From assembly GCA_965230525.1 (NCBI GenBank), contig OZ246008.1:1054001-1118000 (forward strand): a stretch of DNA of 64,000 bases, written 5' to 3'. The notes under the pieces are model-generated. The model made no database searches and was not told the DNA's origin. It saw nothing but the letters and a program-made list of their open reading frames with translations. This stretch comes from GCA-002733465 sp965230525. GTDB lineage: Bacteria; Pseudomonadota; Gammaproteobacteria; Enterobacterales; Kangiellaceae. Each line of letters begins with the position of its first letter. Positions within the stretch are counted from its first letter, which is position 1. This document shows, piece by piece, positions 17,532 through 27,025 of the stretch. The position numbers were made by a program, and so were the translations under genes.

Positions 17532-19391
17532 TTATTTCTTTATCAAGCGACGTCGCGCAGTCAACAATAGCAACATTGTTAGCATTGCGTTGCCAGCACC
17601 ACCGCCACCACTTGAACTGGATTCTGGTATCTCGTTATTGCCTCCAGTTGATGGTGCTTGAAAACTAATTACTCGGCTCGTTGTACTGCTAAGGCCGCCA
17701 TCATCGGTAACGGTTAACCCGACGGTATAAGTGCCATGGTTGGTATAGCTATGGCTAGGGTTTTCCTCAGTCGAAGTTTGTCCATCATCAAAATCCCATA
17801 AGTAGCTGACAATGCTGCCATCACTATCCGTTGAGGCATTGCTAAAACTGGCTGACTGGTCACTAGACGTTGTTGCAGTAAATGAGGCGATAGGCGATTG
17901 ATTGCCACTAATTTCGGCTAAGGCGTGATTGACAGCTGCTAGCGCATCAACAATTCCATACCCATACAGGGTATCAGGACTTGCAGCACCGTCGGCAGTA
18001 TTGCGCAAAATTTCTCTTACTTTGGTTGCACTTAAATTGGGGTTGGCTTGCAACATTAGCGCCGCAACGCCACTGGTAAGTGGACAAGCAAACGAAGTTC
18101 CGTTAACACTGATATAGCCTGAATCATCAACCGAGCTAGCCACGGTGACCGCGGTGCCCATGGCGGCTATGTCGGGCTTAATTCTGCCGTCAGCAGACGG
18201 CCCCACTGAACTAAATGATGAGCGCTGTCCGTTACTGGTAACTGCACCGACCGCAAGGACAAAGTGACCATCGGAGGGCGCGCCAATGGTATTTTGACCA
18301 TTGCCAGGGCCGTTATTACCAGCCGAGTTAATGACCACAATGCCATTTTCTGCAGCGATGTCTGCACACTGGGTAACAATGGTGGTATCGCCATCCATAT
18401 CTTGCCAAGTATAATCTACACCACTATCGAAATCGGTATAACCTAATGAGCTAGAGATTATTTGCACGCCATTTTGCTCTGCCCATTCTGTCGCTGCACA
18501 CCAGTTGTCTTCTTCGACGTGAGTTTCTGATTCGTTGTTTTCGGTTTTCGCTAAATAGTAGCTCGCACCATAGGCTGGACCAATTAAATTACCAGAACTA
18601 AATCCAGCAATCGTGCTAAGAGTGTTTGTTCCATGCGAGCCGGTGCCAGTGTCATTATGATCACCAACATTCTCGTCGTTATTGACAAAGTCCCAAGTAT
18701 CCACGATATTGATTTGCGCAAAACTTTCATGGGTAAGTCGGTTAAAGCCAGAATCGAATAACGCCACCACAACACCACTGCCATCGTATCCTAGCTCATG
18801 AACAGCAGGTACATTGATTTGCTGATTTTGAGTTAACGACGTGCCATAGTCGTGCATCATGGACTGAGTCTTGACGTTTAATTCGGATTTTTGTTCGGCT
18901 CGCCTGATGTCATTGGCTTTCAATTCGATCTGAGGTCGATTGAGTCTTTTTACTATTTCGACTTTAGCAACCCAGTCGCTCGCTAAAATCGTTTTCACTT
19001 GAGAGGGAGTTGCTTCGACTGAAACAGCATTCAAGGTCTTTAATTTGTGTCTGACTTTATTGACCTGTGGTGTTAACCAATCAAGATATTTGGTTTCAAT
19101 GGGGATATCTCGATAGCTGACCAATTTCTCCGCACTCAAGTTGATGGAGCGACGTTTTAAGGTAGCTGGAGAGAGGTTATTTCGAGCCGCTGCTAGTTTC
19201 GCTTCCAGTTGGTCGCCTTTATCTTTAAAGTAAATGAACAAATTGATAGTTTGATCCGACTTAACCGTGGCCAATTGCTGTTGAAGTTTATTTGAAATCT
19301 TCGGTTGATATTCCGCAGCAACCATCCCGGAGGCACACCAGCCTAATAAAGATAGACTACATGCCTGAGCGACTCGATTAATTAGCTTCAA
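17532..19391 (-). CDS. Secreted subtilisin-like serine protease with PKD domain and GlyGly-CTERM-like tail
   Basis: A 619-residue S8 protease. After a signal peptide (about 1-26) comes an inhibitor-I9-like propeptide, then the catalytic domain with Asp in VVVALFDSGFN, His in GSHGTNT, the oxyanion Asn in SAGNNGPG and Ser in GTSFACP. A PKD domain follows (SYLWDFDDGQTS), and the C-terminus is Ser/Gly-rich (SSSSGGGGAG), then hydrophobic, then basic (ARRRLIKK), as in GlyGly-CTERM proteins processed by rhombosortase. I choose the TTG at 19391 with AAAGGGAA about 7 bp upstream because it yields a clean signal peptide. Confidence 0.9.
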   Translation of the reverse strand: MKLINRVAQACSLSLLGWCASGMVAAEYQPKISNKLQQQLATVKSDQTINLFIYFKDKGDQLEAKLAAARNNLSPATLKRRSINLSAEKLVSYRDIPIETKYLDWLTPQVNKVRHKLKTLNAVSVEATPSQVKTILASDWVAKVEIVKRLNRPQIELKANDIRRAEQKSELNVKTQSMMHDYGTSLTQNQQINVPAVHELGYDGSGVVVALFDSGFNRLTHESFAQINIVDTWDFVNNDENVGDHNDTGTGSHGTNTLSTIAGFSSGNLIGPAYGASYYLAKTENNESETHVEEDNWCAATEWAEQNGVQIISSSLGYTDFDSGVDYTWQDMDGDTTIVTQCADIAAENGIVVINSAGNNGPGNGQNTIGAPSDGHFVLAVGAVTSNGQRSSFSSVGPSADGRIKPDIAAMGTAVTVASSVDDSGYISVNGTSFACPLTSGVAALMLQANPNLSATKVREILRNTADGAASPDTLYGYGIVDALAAVNHALAEISGNQSPIASFTATTSSDQSASFSNASTDSDGSIVSYLWDFDDGQTSTEENPSHSYTNHGTYTVGLTVTDDGGLSSTTSRVISFQAPSTGGNNEIPESSSSGGGGAGNAMLTMLLLLTARRRLIKK

Positions 19392-19647
19392 TGGTATTTC
19401 CCTTTGATGTTGAGTGAGTAACAATAGCTGAGAAAGAAAGTAAAACTGACTTAAATTCAACTTAATAAAGTGAAGTTTATCCCAGCAATCTAGCCATTAA
19501 TATTAAAATTCGGACAAACTACTGCACAAAATTACCAAAATCCGAGTAAATTTGATTCAAACATACATATTTTGTAAATTGGCACTCTATTTTGCAATTT
19601 GTAACACTGGCTTTTTGTTAAGCCGGATTCCCACTTGAGATCTGATA

Positions 19648-20397
19648 ATGAAGCGAAAAAATATCCTCATCACCGGTGCTAGCTCGGGGCTTGGTAAAGG
19701 CATGGCGATGCAGTTTGCAAAACAGGGCTGTAATTTGGCTTTGTGTGCTAGGCGTCTAGAAAATTTGCAAACCCTAAAGCAAGAAATCGAACAGATTAAT
19801 CCTGACATAAAGGTCTTTATTCGACAGCTCGATGTCACCGAATATCAAAATGTATTTGATACCTTCGACGCCTTTAACAAAGATTTGGGGGGAATCGATC
19901 GAGTCATTGTTAATGCTGGAATGGGTAAAGGCGCTTCAATTGGTACTGGCTACTTTAGAGTCAATCGTCAAACCGCTGAAACTAATTTTGTTGCGGCCTT
20001 GGCTCAATGTGAAGCGGCGATGACTATTTTTAGAGAGCAAAACTCGGGCCATTTAGTCACTATTTCTTCGATCAGCGCCGTCAGAGGTTTTAGACGGGCG
20101 ATGACTGTTTATGCGGCCACTAAAGCGGCACTCACCTCACTCAGTGAAGGGATACGAATTGATGTTATGGGCACTCCCATTAAAGTGAGTTGTATTCATC
20201 CAGGATTTATTCGCAGCGAAATCAACGAAAAAGTCAAAACCGTGCCATTTATTGTTGATACCGAAACCGGTTGTAAGGCGCTGGTCAAAGCGATTAATTC
20301 CGAACGAGCTAATGCATTTGTACCGACCTGGCCTTGGGCTTTTTTACATTGGTTTATTCGGATTATACCGGCTCGATTTTTACGAGGCATGAGTTAG
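19648..20397 (+). CDS. Short-chain dehydrogenase/reductase
   Basis: A 249-residue classical SDR: TGASSGLG nucleotide-binding loop at about residue 9, NAG motif (IVNAGMG), catalytic Ser in TISSISA and YAATK with the Tyr/Lys pair at about residue 155. The Arg residues after the second strand (CARRLE) suggest NADPH preference. SDRs reduce or oxidise alcohols and carbonyls; the substrate cannot be read from sequence. It is a single gene in the divergent gap from the subtilase, ending in a basic C-terminus. Confidence 0.88.
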   Translation: MKRKNILITGASSGLGKGMAMQFAKQGCNLALCARRLENLQTLKQEIEQINPDIKVFIRQLDVTEYQNVFDTFDAFNKDLGGIDRVIVNAGMGKGASIGTGYFRVNRQTAETNFVAALAQCEAAMTIFREQNSGHLVTISSISAVRGFRRAMTVYAATKAALTSLSEGIRIDVMGTPIKVSCIHPGFIRSEINEKVKTVPFIVDTETGCKALVKAINSERANAFVPTWPWAFLHWFIRIIPARFLRGMS

Positions 20398-20547
20398 TGG
20401 TTGAAACTAATCGGTAAAATAAGTAGATTTGAACATTCGAAATCAATTAATGCGCAAAGCTCAAACAGCGCATCGTGTAATTTTATTAGCTGTTATATCT
20501 AAGATATGAAAAGTATCTATTGTTGAAAGTGTAAAGCTTATGTACCG

Positions 20548-20914
20548 ATGCTAGAGAACTCGGAATTGGAGCGTTACCGAAAAGTTCATCGTCAATGTAT
20601 AGAGGCGATACAGAACTATCGCGGTGAGCATGAAGTATCTTTGGCAGATACTCCACGCGATGAACTGGTAAAGCCTGCGTATGAACTTTATGAATCACTT
20701 ACAGGATTCAAACCAAGTTCAGGAAGTTTCGACCATATATGCCAATGTTCTGGAGCTTGATGAAAATGGCGATGTTCTGAACGCAAAGTATGCTGAAAAA
20801 AGAGCAACTGATTATATTAGAGCTTATTGTGATTCAAGCTTTGAAGTGAATCCACCCTATGAAGATTGGGAAATTGAATTGTATTCTCCACCTCCTAGAG
20901 AAGATTTGGTTTGA
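20548..20914 (+). pseudogene. Two fused gene remnants in different frames
   Basis: Frame 1 from 20548 encodes a fragment (ERYRKVHRQCIEAIQNYR ... DELVKPAYELYESLTGF) that looks like the C-terminal half of a larger protein. Then, after about 20710, frame 2 takes over with QEVSTIYANVLELDENGD and PPYEDWEIELYSPPP, which recalls the C-terminus of a small uncharacterised family (DUF7677-like, tentative). Each piece looks like coding sequence but neither is a full protein, and the frame changes where the two overlap (20681-20760). I read this as a deletion that fused the remains of two genes. Confidence 0.45.
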
Positions 20915-21249
20915 TCATTTTTTAATTAGATCTGGCTATAGCCAGTAACTGTTTGGAACTTCGTTTCACTCAGTCCAAAAAGTAAAACGTTAAACTAAAC
21001 CACTTCGCAGAGCTTCTTACCCACCAATTACTCCATCTCCAACCACACTTTTAATAACCAATAACGGCTAATTAAAGGGTGAAGAGTGCAGTCTCAACTA
21101 CGGCAACAAATAGCAGGTTTGTTGTTGAGCCAATTGGTTAAAAATATCAGCTTGCAATACAATTACCCCACTCACAAAAGCAACCATTGACGTGTTACTA
21201 TAGATCTATTTTAAAGCTATTTTCTATTGATAAAAGGTGAGCTAACTAC
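20915..21249 (+). other. Intergenic region with a 14-bp palindrome
   Basis: 335 bp without a gene. A perfect palindrome CTGGCTATAGCCAG lies at 20932-20945, just after the gene remnants, without a T tract. The right end must hold the promoter of the transglycosylase gene; TTGACG near 21188 is a possible -35 box. Nothing else is recognisable. Confidence 0.35.
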
Positions 21250-23376
21250 ATGACTGGATTAAAAAAACACTGGTTATTGGTATTTTTTTTGACGCTTACT
21301 GTGTTTGGATGTGAGCAACATAGCCCTCAGTCAGACGAGCCCCAACCAGCCGACCTTGGGCAGGTCAATAAAACAGCAGATAGCAGCGTTCAAGCTAAAA
21401 AAGCAAAAACGCCAACCAACAAAAGTGTACTTAAGCCCTGGAGTCATATTACTGAGAGTGGGGTGATAAGAGCATTAAAGTTAGATTGGGAGCAAGAAAA
21501 TAGTCTACCCCGCTCTGGCTCAACCAGCCTATATCATGTCGACCTTTTTACTGAGTTTGCCAACTTACACAACCTGAAAATTGAATGGATCAGAGTTAGC
21601 AATTTAACCCAAATGTTTGAGTATATTGGGGCCAACAAAGCGGATGTAATCCCTAGGCATTTGACGATTACAGAAAAACGCCAAGCGTTAATGAATTTTA
21701 CCTTGCCAGTGCTCCGAGATCAGGAGGTATTGATTGGCAAAAGCAATGCAACAACGCCGCCGCTGAGTTCAGATATTACGGTCTCGTTACCTAAAGACTC
21801 CGCTTACATTGAAAGTATCAAGCAGGGCTTTCCTAATTGGAAAATAGCAACCCTAGAGTCGGGACTTAATTCTGATGAAATCGCTGATGATCTAGTCTCA
21901 GGACGTATAAAATATAGCGTGCTGGATAGGCGAAGTGTAGACACTTTGCTTGGCTACCGGGACGATATTAAGGTGCTTAAGACATTACCTCAATCAATTA
22001 ATCTTGCCTGGGCAGTTAACCCTAAAAATACTAGTTTATTAGCCAAGCTGAATGAGTTTGTTTCACATCATCACTTACTAGTGAGTTCTAGGCCTGACAG
22101 AAGTGTAGATTTGAATCGTCTTAAACAAGACAATTTGGCATTGCGAGTCATCACCAGAAACAGCCCAGAAACCTACTTCTTGTGGCGTGGCGAACTGATG
22201 GGATTTGAATACGAGTTAATGCGCGAATTTGCTAAACAGAACGCCTTGAAACTGGAAGTTATTGTTGCCAAAAGCTATCAAGAAATGAAACAAATGTTGG
22301 CGGAAGGAAAAGGTGATGTGATTGCGGCAGGGCTAACTCGCACTGAAGAGCGGAAATCCGAACTAAACTTCAGCATTCGCTATAAGCGAGTATCTGAGTT
22401 GTTGGTCGCGCATAAAGACAGTCCCCCAATTAAAAGCTTTGAGGATCTGAAAGATCGCACTATTTCTATTAGGCAATCCAGTTCATTTTGGCCAAGTGCG
22501 CAAAAACTGGCCGCTGAGTATGGAGTTAAGCTTGTGGCAGCCGATGAGTCTTTGCCAACCGAACTATTAATCGCAGGTGTTGCTGACAAGTCGATCGATT
22601 TAACCATCGCCGATAGCAACTTAGTTAGCATTGAGCAACGTTTTACAGACAATATTATTACTCCGCTTACACTGCAAGAAAATATCCCTTATGCCTATGC
22701 GGTGAGAAAAAGCAATCCACAGTTACTCAGTGCATTAAATTCTTTCATTAGAAAAGAGTATAGGGGGACTTTTTACAATGTGATCAAAGCCAAATATTTT
22801 GCCAGTGAAAAAAGGATACAGCGATATCGGCAGGATCGAATTACCAGCGAATCTGGTTTGTCCCCTTATGATCAACTGGTGAAAGAAAACGCTAAAAAAT
22901 ATCAGTTTGACTGGCGATTGATCACAGCGCAAATGTTTCAAGAAAGCCGCTTTAATCCCAAGTCTCGTTCTGCAGCCGGCGCGCGCGGTTTAATGCAAGT
23001 GTTGCCGAGAACGGCTAAAGAATTAGGTTATTCTAATTTAGAAAAGCCCAAACAGGCGATTGCTGCAGGAATAGAATACCTTAATTGGACTCGCGACCGT
23101 TTTTCTGATGACTTACCAATGCAAGAAAAAATATACTTTGCATTAGCTGCGTATAATGCAGGATTTGGTCATGTCAAAGATGCACAAAAATTAGCAAAAA
23201 AAATGGGCTTACGCTCCGATAAGTGGTTTGGTCATGTTGAAAAAGCCATGCTGTTATTACAACAACCCAAATATTACAACAAAACACGTTTTGGTTATTG
23301 TCGTGGTAGCGAGCCAGTAAATTACGTTAGAGAAATTCAGCAGCGATATTTGAGTTATGTTGATATTAGCCAATAA
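21250..23376 (+). CDS. MltF-like lytic transglycosylase lipoprotein with two solute-binding domains
   Basis: A 708-residue lipoprotein (lipobox VFGC, Cys at about 21). Residues about 70-290 and 295-525 are two consecutive family-3 periplasmic solute-binding domains; the second is the better match (FEYELMREFAKQNAL, GDVIAAGLTRTEER). Residues about 545-690 are an SLT domain with catalytic Glu in AQMFQESRFNP, GARGLMQVLP and AAYNAG. E. coli MltF has only one solute-binding domain and about 520 residues, so this version carries an extra module. It should cleave peptidoglycan at the outer membrane, perhaps controlled by muropeptide binding. Confidence 0.9.
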   Translation: MTGLKKHWLLVFFLTLTVFGCEQHSPQSDEPQPADLGQVNKTADSSVQAKKAKTPTNKSVLKPWSHITESGVIRALKLDWEQENSLPRSGSTSLYHVDLFTEFANLHNLKIEWIRVSNLTQMFEYIGANKADVIPRHLTITEKRQALMNFTLPVLRDQEVLIGKSNATTPPLSSDITVSLPKDSAYIESIKQGFPNWKIATLESGLNSDEIADDLVSGRIKYSVLDRRSVDTLLGYRDDIKVLKTLPQSINLAWAVNPKNTSLLAKLNEFVSHHHLLVSSRPDRSVDLNRLKQDNLALRVITRNSPETYFLWRGELMGFEYELMREFAKQNALKLEVIVAKSYQEMKQMLAEGKGDVIAAGLTRTEERKSELNFSIRYKRVSELLVAHKDSPPIKSFEDLKDRTISIRQSSSFWPSAQKLAAEYGVKLVAADESLPTELLIAGVADKSIDLTIADSNLVSIEQRFTDNIITPLTLQENIPYAYAVRKSNPQLLSALNSFIRKEYRGTFYNVIKAKYFASEKRIQRYRQDRITSESGLSPYDQLVKENAKKYQFDWRLITAQMFQESRFNPKSRSAAGARGLMQVLPRTAKELGYSNLEKPKQAIAAGIEYLNWTRDRFSDDLPMQEKIYFALAAYNAGFGHVKDAQKLAKKMGLRSDKWFGHVEKAMLLLQQPKYYNKTRFGYCRGSEPVNYVREIQQRYLSYVDISQ

Positions 23377-23410
23377 GGAATGACCAATAATCTAAAACGA
23401 TAGTTATTTA

Positions 23411-23438
23411 CCGATATTGATCGACCGATATTGATCGA
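23411..23438. repeat. Perfect 14-bp tandem duplication
   Basis: CCGATATTGATCGA occurs twice without a gap (23411-23424 and 23425-23438) and is followed by related GATCGATCC and AATCGACC. It lies between the convergent transglycosylase and cardiolipin synthase genes. No function is evident. Confidence 0.8.
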
Positions 23439-23460
23439 TCGATCCAATCGACCAGTCTTA

Positions 23461-24861
23461 TTAGAGCTGATAGGCGATAAGTAAAATAATACCTTCAGCC
23501 ATTCTTTTAAGGTAACTGGGTGAGCGGCTGGAGTAACGCTCTGCTTTATCGATCAATGCCTTACTCCAATCTGCCAACCAGCTGATATCGGACTCATTGT
23601 AAAAACTACTCATCACTTCACAATTTAAAAATAGGCTGCGAATATCCAAATTGGCTGACCCGCAAAAAGCAACATTACGATCAAATACATAAGTCTTGGC
23701 ATGGAGCATGGCGTCAGGTATTAACCAGATGTTAGCGCCTGCATCGTCGAGGTGGCGTAGCGATCGATCTCTGGCTTTGTCGGCAATCAAGTGATCGGAT
23801 CGCTTTGGCACGATTATGTTCACTTCCACACCACGTAGTGCGGCTAATTTTATGGCTTGTTCGACGCCAGAGCCGGGAATGAAATAGGGAGTAACCAAAG
23901 TAATTGATTGCTTGGCGTCATAGCAAGCGCTCATAACTGCAGCGGGTAGCGGATCTTCGTGGACATCGGGTCCCGATGGAATTACTTGGACTAAACTATC
24001 TCCCTTACCTTCAGCTCGTTCTATGGTGGGCAGTTCTTTACCTTGATTGCCTGTCGCAAACGACCAATCAGATTCAAAAATAGTCGCATAGCAAGCAGCA
24101 ACAGGGCCTTGTAGGGTGAAGCTCAGATCAATCCATTTATTGCTCTTATCAAAGTTAAAGTACAAATCGCTGATGTTTCGGCCACCACCCCAAATCCATT
24201 GTTGGTCAACAATTAACATTTTACGGTGCAATCGAAGGTTACTTCTGCCATTAAAAGGCGCTTGGAATAGCGGAATAAACCACGCATATTCGCCACCGTT
24301 TCGCTTAAATTGTCGCAATCTTTTATTGGGGAAATGAAATGAACCAACACCATCGATTAACAGTCTAACTTTAACCCCTTGTTCAATCTTTTCAGTTAGC
24401 AGCGCGAGTATTTTACTGCCTGATTCATCTTTACCGAAAAGGTAACAACCAATATCAATGGATTTTTCGGCTTTACTAATAATTTCGACCAGTTCATCAA
24501 ACGCTTGCGCTCCGTCTTTATGAAAATGAACTAAGTTATTTTGAGTGGATGCGGGTACACCAAGAGCCATCAAAAGTGATTGAATTTCATTGTTATGGCA
24601 GGAATCGTTTTCGGCTAGTTTGAGTTTGAGTTTTCGTCTGACTTGCCAATGAAATTTTCTTCGACCAAAAAACAGATACAGTGGGATACCAATAAAAGGA
24701 ATAATGACAATCAATAAAATCCAGCCAAAAGTGGCGGAGGGAACTTTTTGACTTGTCAGGATTTGCGCAACGAGTACCAGTCCAAGCATAAAGCTAACGA
24801 TTGACGCAACCTGAATGAATATAGCCCACTCAAATCCTTGAATTTGAAATATCGACTCCAC
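23461..24861 (-). CDS. cls: Cardiolipin synthase
   Basis: A 466-residue phospholipase-D superfamily enzyme. Two N-terminal transmembrane segments (about 13-32 and 43-65) are followed by two HKD motifs: HRKMLIVD (about residue 217) and HAKTYVFD (about residue 395), each followed by the usual GG/GS-x-N. It condenses two phosphatidylglycerols, or PG with PE, to cardiolipin at the inner membrane. Length and order match ClsA-type enzymes. A GTG at 24861 with GGGA 6 bp upstream is the start. Convergent with the transglycosylase gene. Confidence 0.92.
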   Translation of the reverse strand: MESIFQIQGFEWAIFIQVASIVSFMLGLVLVAQILTSQKVPSATFGWILLIVIIPFIGIPLYLFFGRRKFHWQVRRKLKLKLAENDSCHNNEIQSLLMALGVPASTQNNLVHFHKDGAQAFDELVEIISKAEKSIDIGCYLFGKDESGSKILALLTEKIEQGVKVRLLIDGVGSFHFPNKRLRQFKRNGGEYAWFIPLFQAPFNGRSNLRLHRKMLIVDQQWIWGGGRNISDLYFNFDKSNKWIDLSFTLQGPVAACYATIFESDWSFATGNQGKELPTIERAEGKGDSLVQVIPSGPDVHEDPLPAAVMSACYDAKQSITLVTPYFIPGSGVEQAIKLAALRGVEVNIIVPKRSDHLIADKARDRSLRHLDDAGANIWLIPDAMLHAKTYVFDRNVAFCGSANLDIRSLFLNCEVMSSFYNESDISWLADWSKALIDKAERYSSRSPSYLKRMAEGIILLIAYQL

Positions 24862-24968
24862 AGTATTTCCCGATTTGCTCAGTCTTTGGATAGACCCAGA
24901 GCTTAACTCAATTGAACTCCTTTAGGAATGCTATTAACCAATCGGTCGCCAAAAAGGTCTATTCTACC

Positions 24969-25673
24969 CTATTGAAAGTCTTGAGTTTCTAGATAATACA
25001 GTTTGGTCAGTCCGAGTGATTGATGTTCCGTAGTTGATAAAGTGAGAGGAACTTGATGGTTGAAGTTGACTAATTTCGGCAAAGGTTTAATGGCGCGGGT
25101 TTTTACTTGGAAGCCGACAACTTGATCAAAGCTGGGTGATTTTCCAATTCGATGGACCAGCAAGCCTGACCGGTCAGTGAATGGAATAACATAAAAGTAG
25201 CCATTGCTCGTTTCAGTCAACATTTGATTCAAGAGCAATTTTTTAACTTTGATGATGGCGGAAGGAATTTCCAGTTTTCCCTTTCGTTCAAAATGACCGC
25301 TGTAAAGCGCCACTTTTAATTTAGATATTTTATTAGCCATCAAGTGCGACAAGTCGAATCTTTCGGGAAGCATTGAAATGAGCAAATCATTATCGCTGAT
25401 TTGTTGTAATCGTTGGCGCTGCTGAGTAGTCAAATCTTCGAATTCAAACACAAATAGTATTTGATGAGAATGAATTGAGTTAGCCAATGGCATATGAGAA
25501 GCAATCCATTTTTGCTGATGCTTAAAAATGGCCATACCATGAATCCCAGAGAGCGATTTGGGCTCGGATGCAGCACAAAAGCTGATGTTTGCGAGCAAAA
25601 TTAGCCAGATGCAGGATAAATATTTCAACAGCGCTTTCCTCAGTTTGAAAATCGGACTTTCTAAGTTAGTCAA
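24969..25673 (-). CDS. Secreted protein of unknown function
   Basis: A 234-residue protein with a long signal peptide (about 1-35, ending FCAAS). The mature N-terminus has GIHGMAIF then WIASHMPLANSIHSHQILF, a histidine-rich pattern I associate with an uncharacterised secreted family found in other proteobacteria; the clustered His residues could bind a metal. The rest is beta-rich (GYFYVIPFTDRSGLLVHRIG). There is no catalytic signature I can name. It stands alone between cardiolipin synthase (same strand, 107 bp) and a divergent MBL-fold gene. Confidence 0.65.
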   Translation of the reverse strand: MTNLESPIFKLRKALLKYLSCIWLILLANISFCAASEPKSLSGIHGMAIFKHQQKWIASHMPLANSIHSHQILFVFEFEDLTTQQRQRLQQISDNDLLISMLPERFDLSHLMANKISKLKVALYSGHFERKGKLEIPSAIIKVKKLLLNQMLTETSNGYFYVIPFTDRSGLLVHRIGKSPSFDQVVGFQVKTRAIKPLPKLVNFNHQVPLTLSTTEHQSLGLTKLYYLETQDFQ

Positions 25674-25871
25674 TAAAACCCATTTTGTGACAGGTCAACT
25701 CTCTGTTAAGCATGAGGCGTTCTGTTAGGTGAATCAACAGCCAAATTGATGGATTATTGCCGATTTGGAAATGAACGCAAGATAGTTCTAATGATGTTTG
25801 GTTTAACAATGAGTAAACTGACTTATACCCGCTCTACTCGAGCTTAAGCCCTCAAAATATGGACTCTCACG

Positions 25872-26831
25872 ATGCGACTTAAACGGCAATCAATCAAACG
25901 CATAATCAATTACTATCTGGCAAACGGCAAAGCGTTAACAGTTTTTATCTTATTGCTCTCGAGCGTCAATGTATTTGCCAGCAATTTGTCCGAATCATTG
26001 TTAGCAAAAATAGAGTCAAAACAGTGGCTACATGGCAGTGCCAACTGTTCGGAGTCGCAGCAACCTGCTATCGATCAGCTTAAATTAAACCAAACGACTT
26101 ATATTTTTAGACAAAATAAATGCTCACATTTTGAAGCGCCATTCATCTATCTATTACTGGGTAGTGAGCGAGCCTTGTTAGTGGATACGGGGGCAATCAG
26201 TGATTCGACTCAATTTCCTCTCTATCAAACGGTGACAAAGATAATCGATCACTATGCAGCGCAAAAGTCTCTCGACCGCTATCCTTTGGTGGTTGTGCAT
26301 TCTCATAGTCACGATGACCATTATTTGGGAGATTCACAATTTGCAGACAAGCAGCAGGTCACCTTAGTAAAACCAGATTCTCAGTCGGTTGCCGCCTTTT
26401 TTAAATGGTCTAATTGGCCAACGGGAAGCACCCAACTTGAACTGGGCAATCGCTCGCTATCCATTTTGGCAATCCCCGGCCATCAGGTTGATAGCATTGC
26501 AATTTTCGACTCACGGACTAATTTGATGTTAACCGGTGATAGCTTCTATCCCGGCAGGCTATATATACGTGATTGGTCGGCCTTTAAACAAAGTATTGAG
26601 CGGCTGCTTGAATTTAGCCAAATTCATAATGTAAAAGCCTTTTTAGGTGCTCATATTGAGATGGCAAAGGATGGTAAAGATTATCCCGTTGGAGCCACCT
26701 ATCAGCCCGATGAGGTCGACTTAGTATTGACGCTCGAGGAACTAAAACAATTAAACCAACAGCTTAAGCAACTCGGCGACCAGCCAAGTCGCGTTAGGGT
26801 TAGGGATAGCATCATCTATCCTGTTGAATAG
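25872..26831 (+). CDS. Secreted MBL-fold metallo-hydrolase
   Basis: A 319-residue metallo-beta-lactamase-fold protein with a signal peptide (about 1-37, ending VFAS). The zinc motif HSHSHDDH (about residue 142), the later His in IPGHQVDS and the Asp in LTGDSFYPG make up the usual ligands. It is closest in layout to generic periplasmic hydrolases rather than to antibiotic-hydrolysing class B enzymes, so I give no resistance call. Transcribed alone, divergent from the unknown secreted protein gene. Confidence 0.85.
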   Translation: MRLKRQSIKRIINYYLANGKALTVFILLLSSVNVFASNLSESLLAKIESKQWLHGSANCSESQQPAIDQLKLNQTTYIFRQNKCSHFEAPFIYLLLGSERALLVDTGAISDSTQFPLYQTVTKIIDHYAAQKSLDRYPLVVVHSHSHDDHYLGDSQFADKQQVTLVKPDSQSVAAFFKWSNWPTGSTQLELGNRSLSILAIPGHQVDSIAIFDSRTNLMLTGDSFYPGRLYIRDWSAFKQSIERLLEFSQIHNVKAFLGAHIEMAKDGKDYPVGATYQPDEVDLVLTLEELKQLNQQLKQLGDQPSRVRVRDSIIYPVE

Positions 26832-27025
26832 AGTCGAATTTTTGGCTACTTTTCAATGCGGCGATTTCTTGCAGAATCCCACTGAGCGTCTATTCTTAAG
26901 AGTGACTAACACCTAATTCAAAGGGATTTTTGATTAATCCTTGGATAATGCCGTATAAAGGCAATTCTATCGCTGAGTTTTTAATCCATCATAGTGGAAT
27001 AGGTGTCGGGTAATGCTACTGCCAG

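Noticed and set aside
19580..19596. Second sigma-54-like motif, TGGCAC ... TTTTGCA, before the SDR gene
   Set aside because: There are 11 nt between the GG and GC elements instead of 10; sigma-54 promoters rarely tolerate this, and no NtrC-like site was noticed upstream.
25872..26831. Antibiotic-resistance call for the MBL-fold protein
   Set aside because: Only the general metal-binding motif is present; layout does not match class B beta-lactamases.
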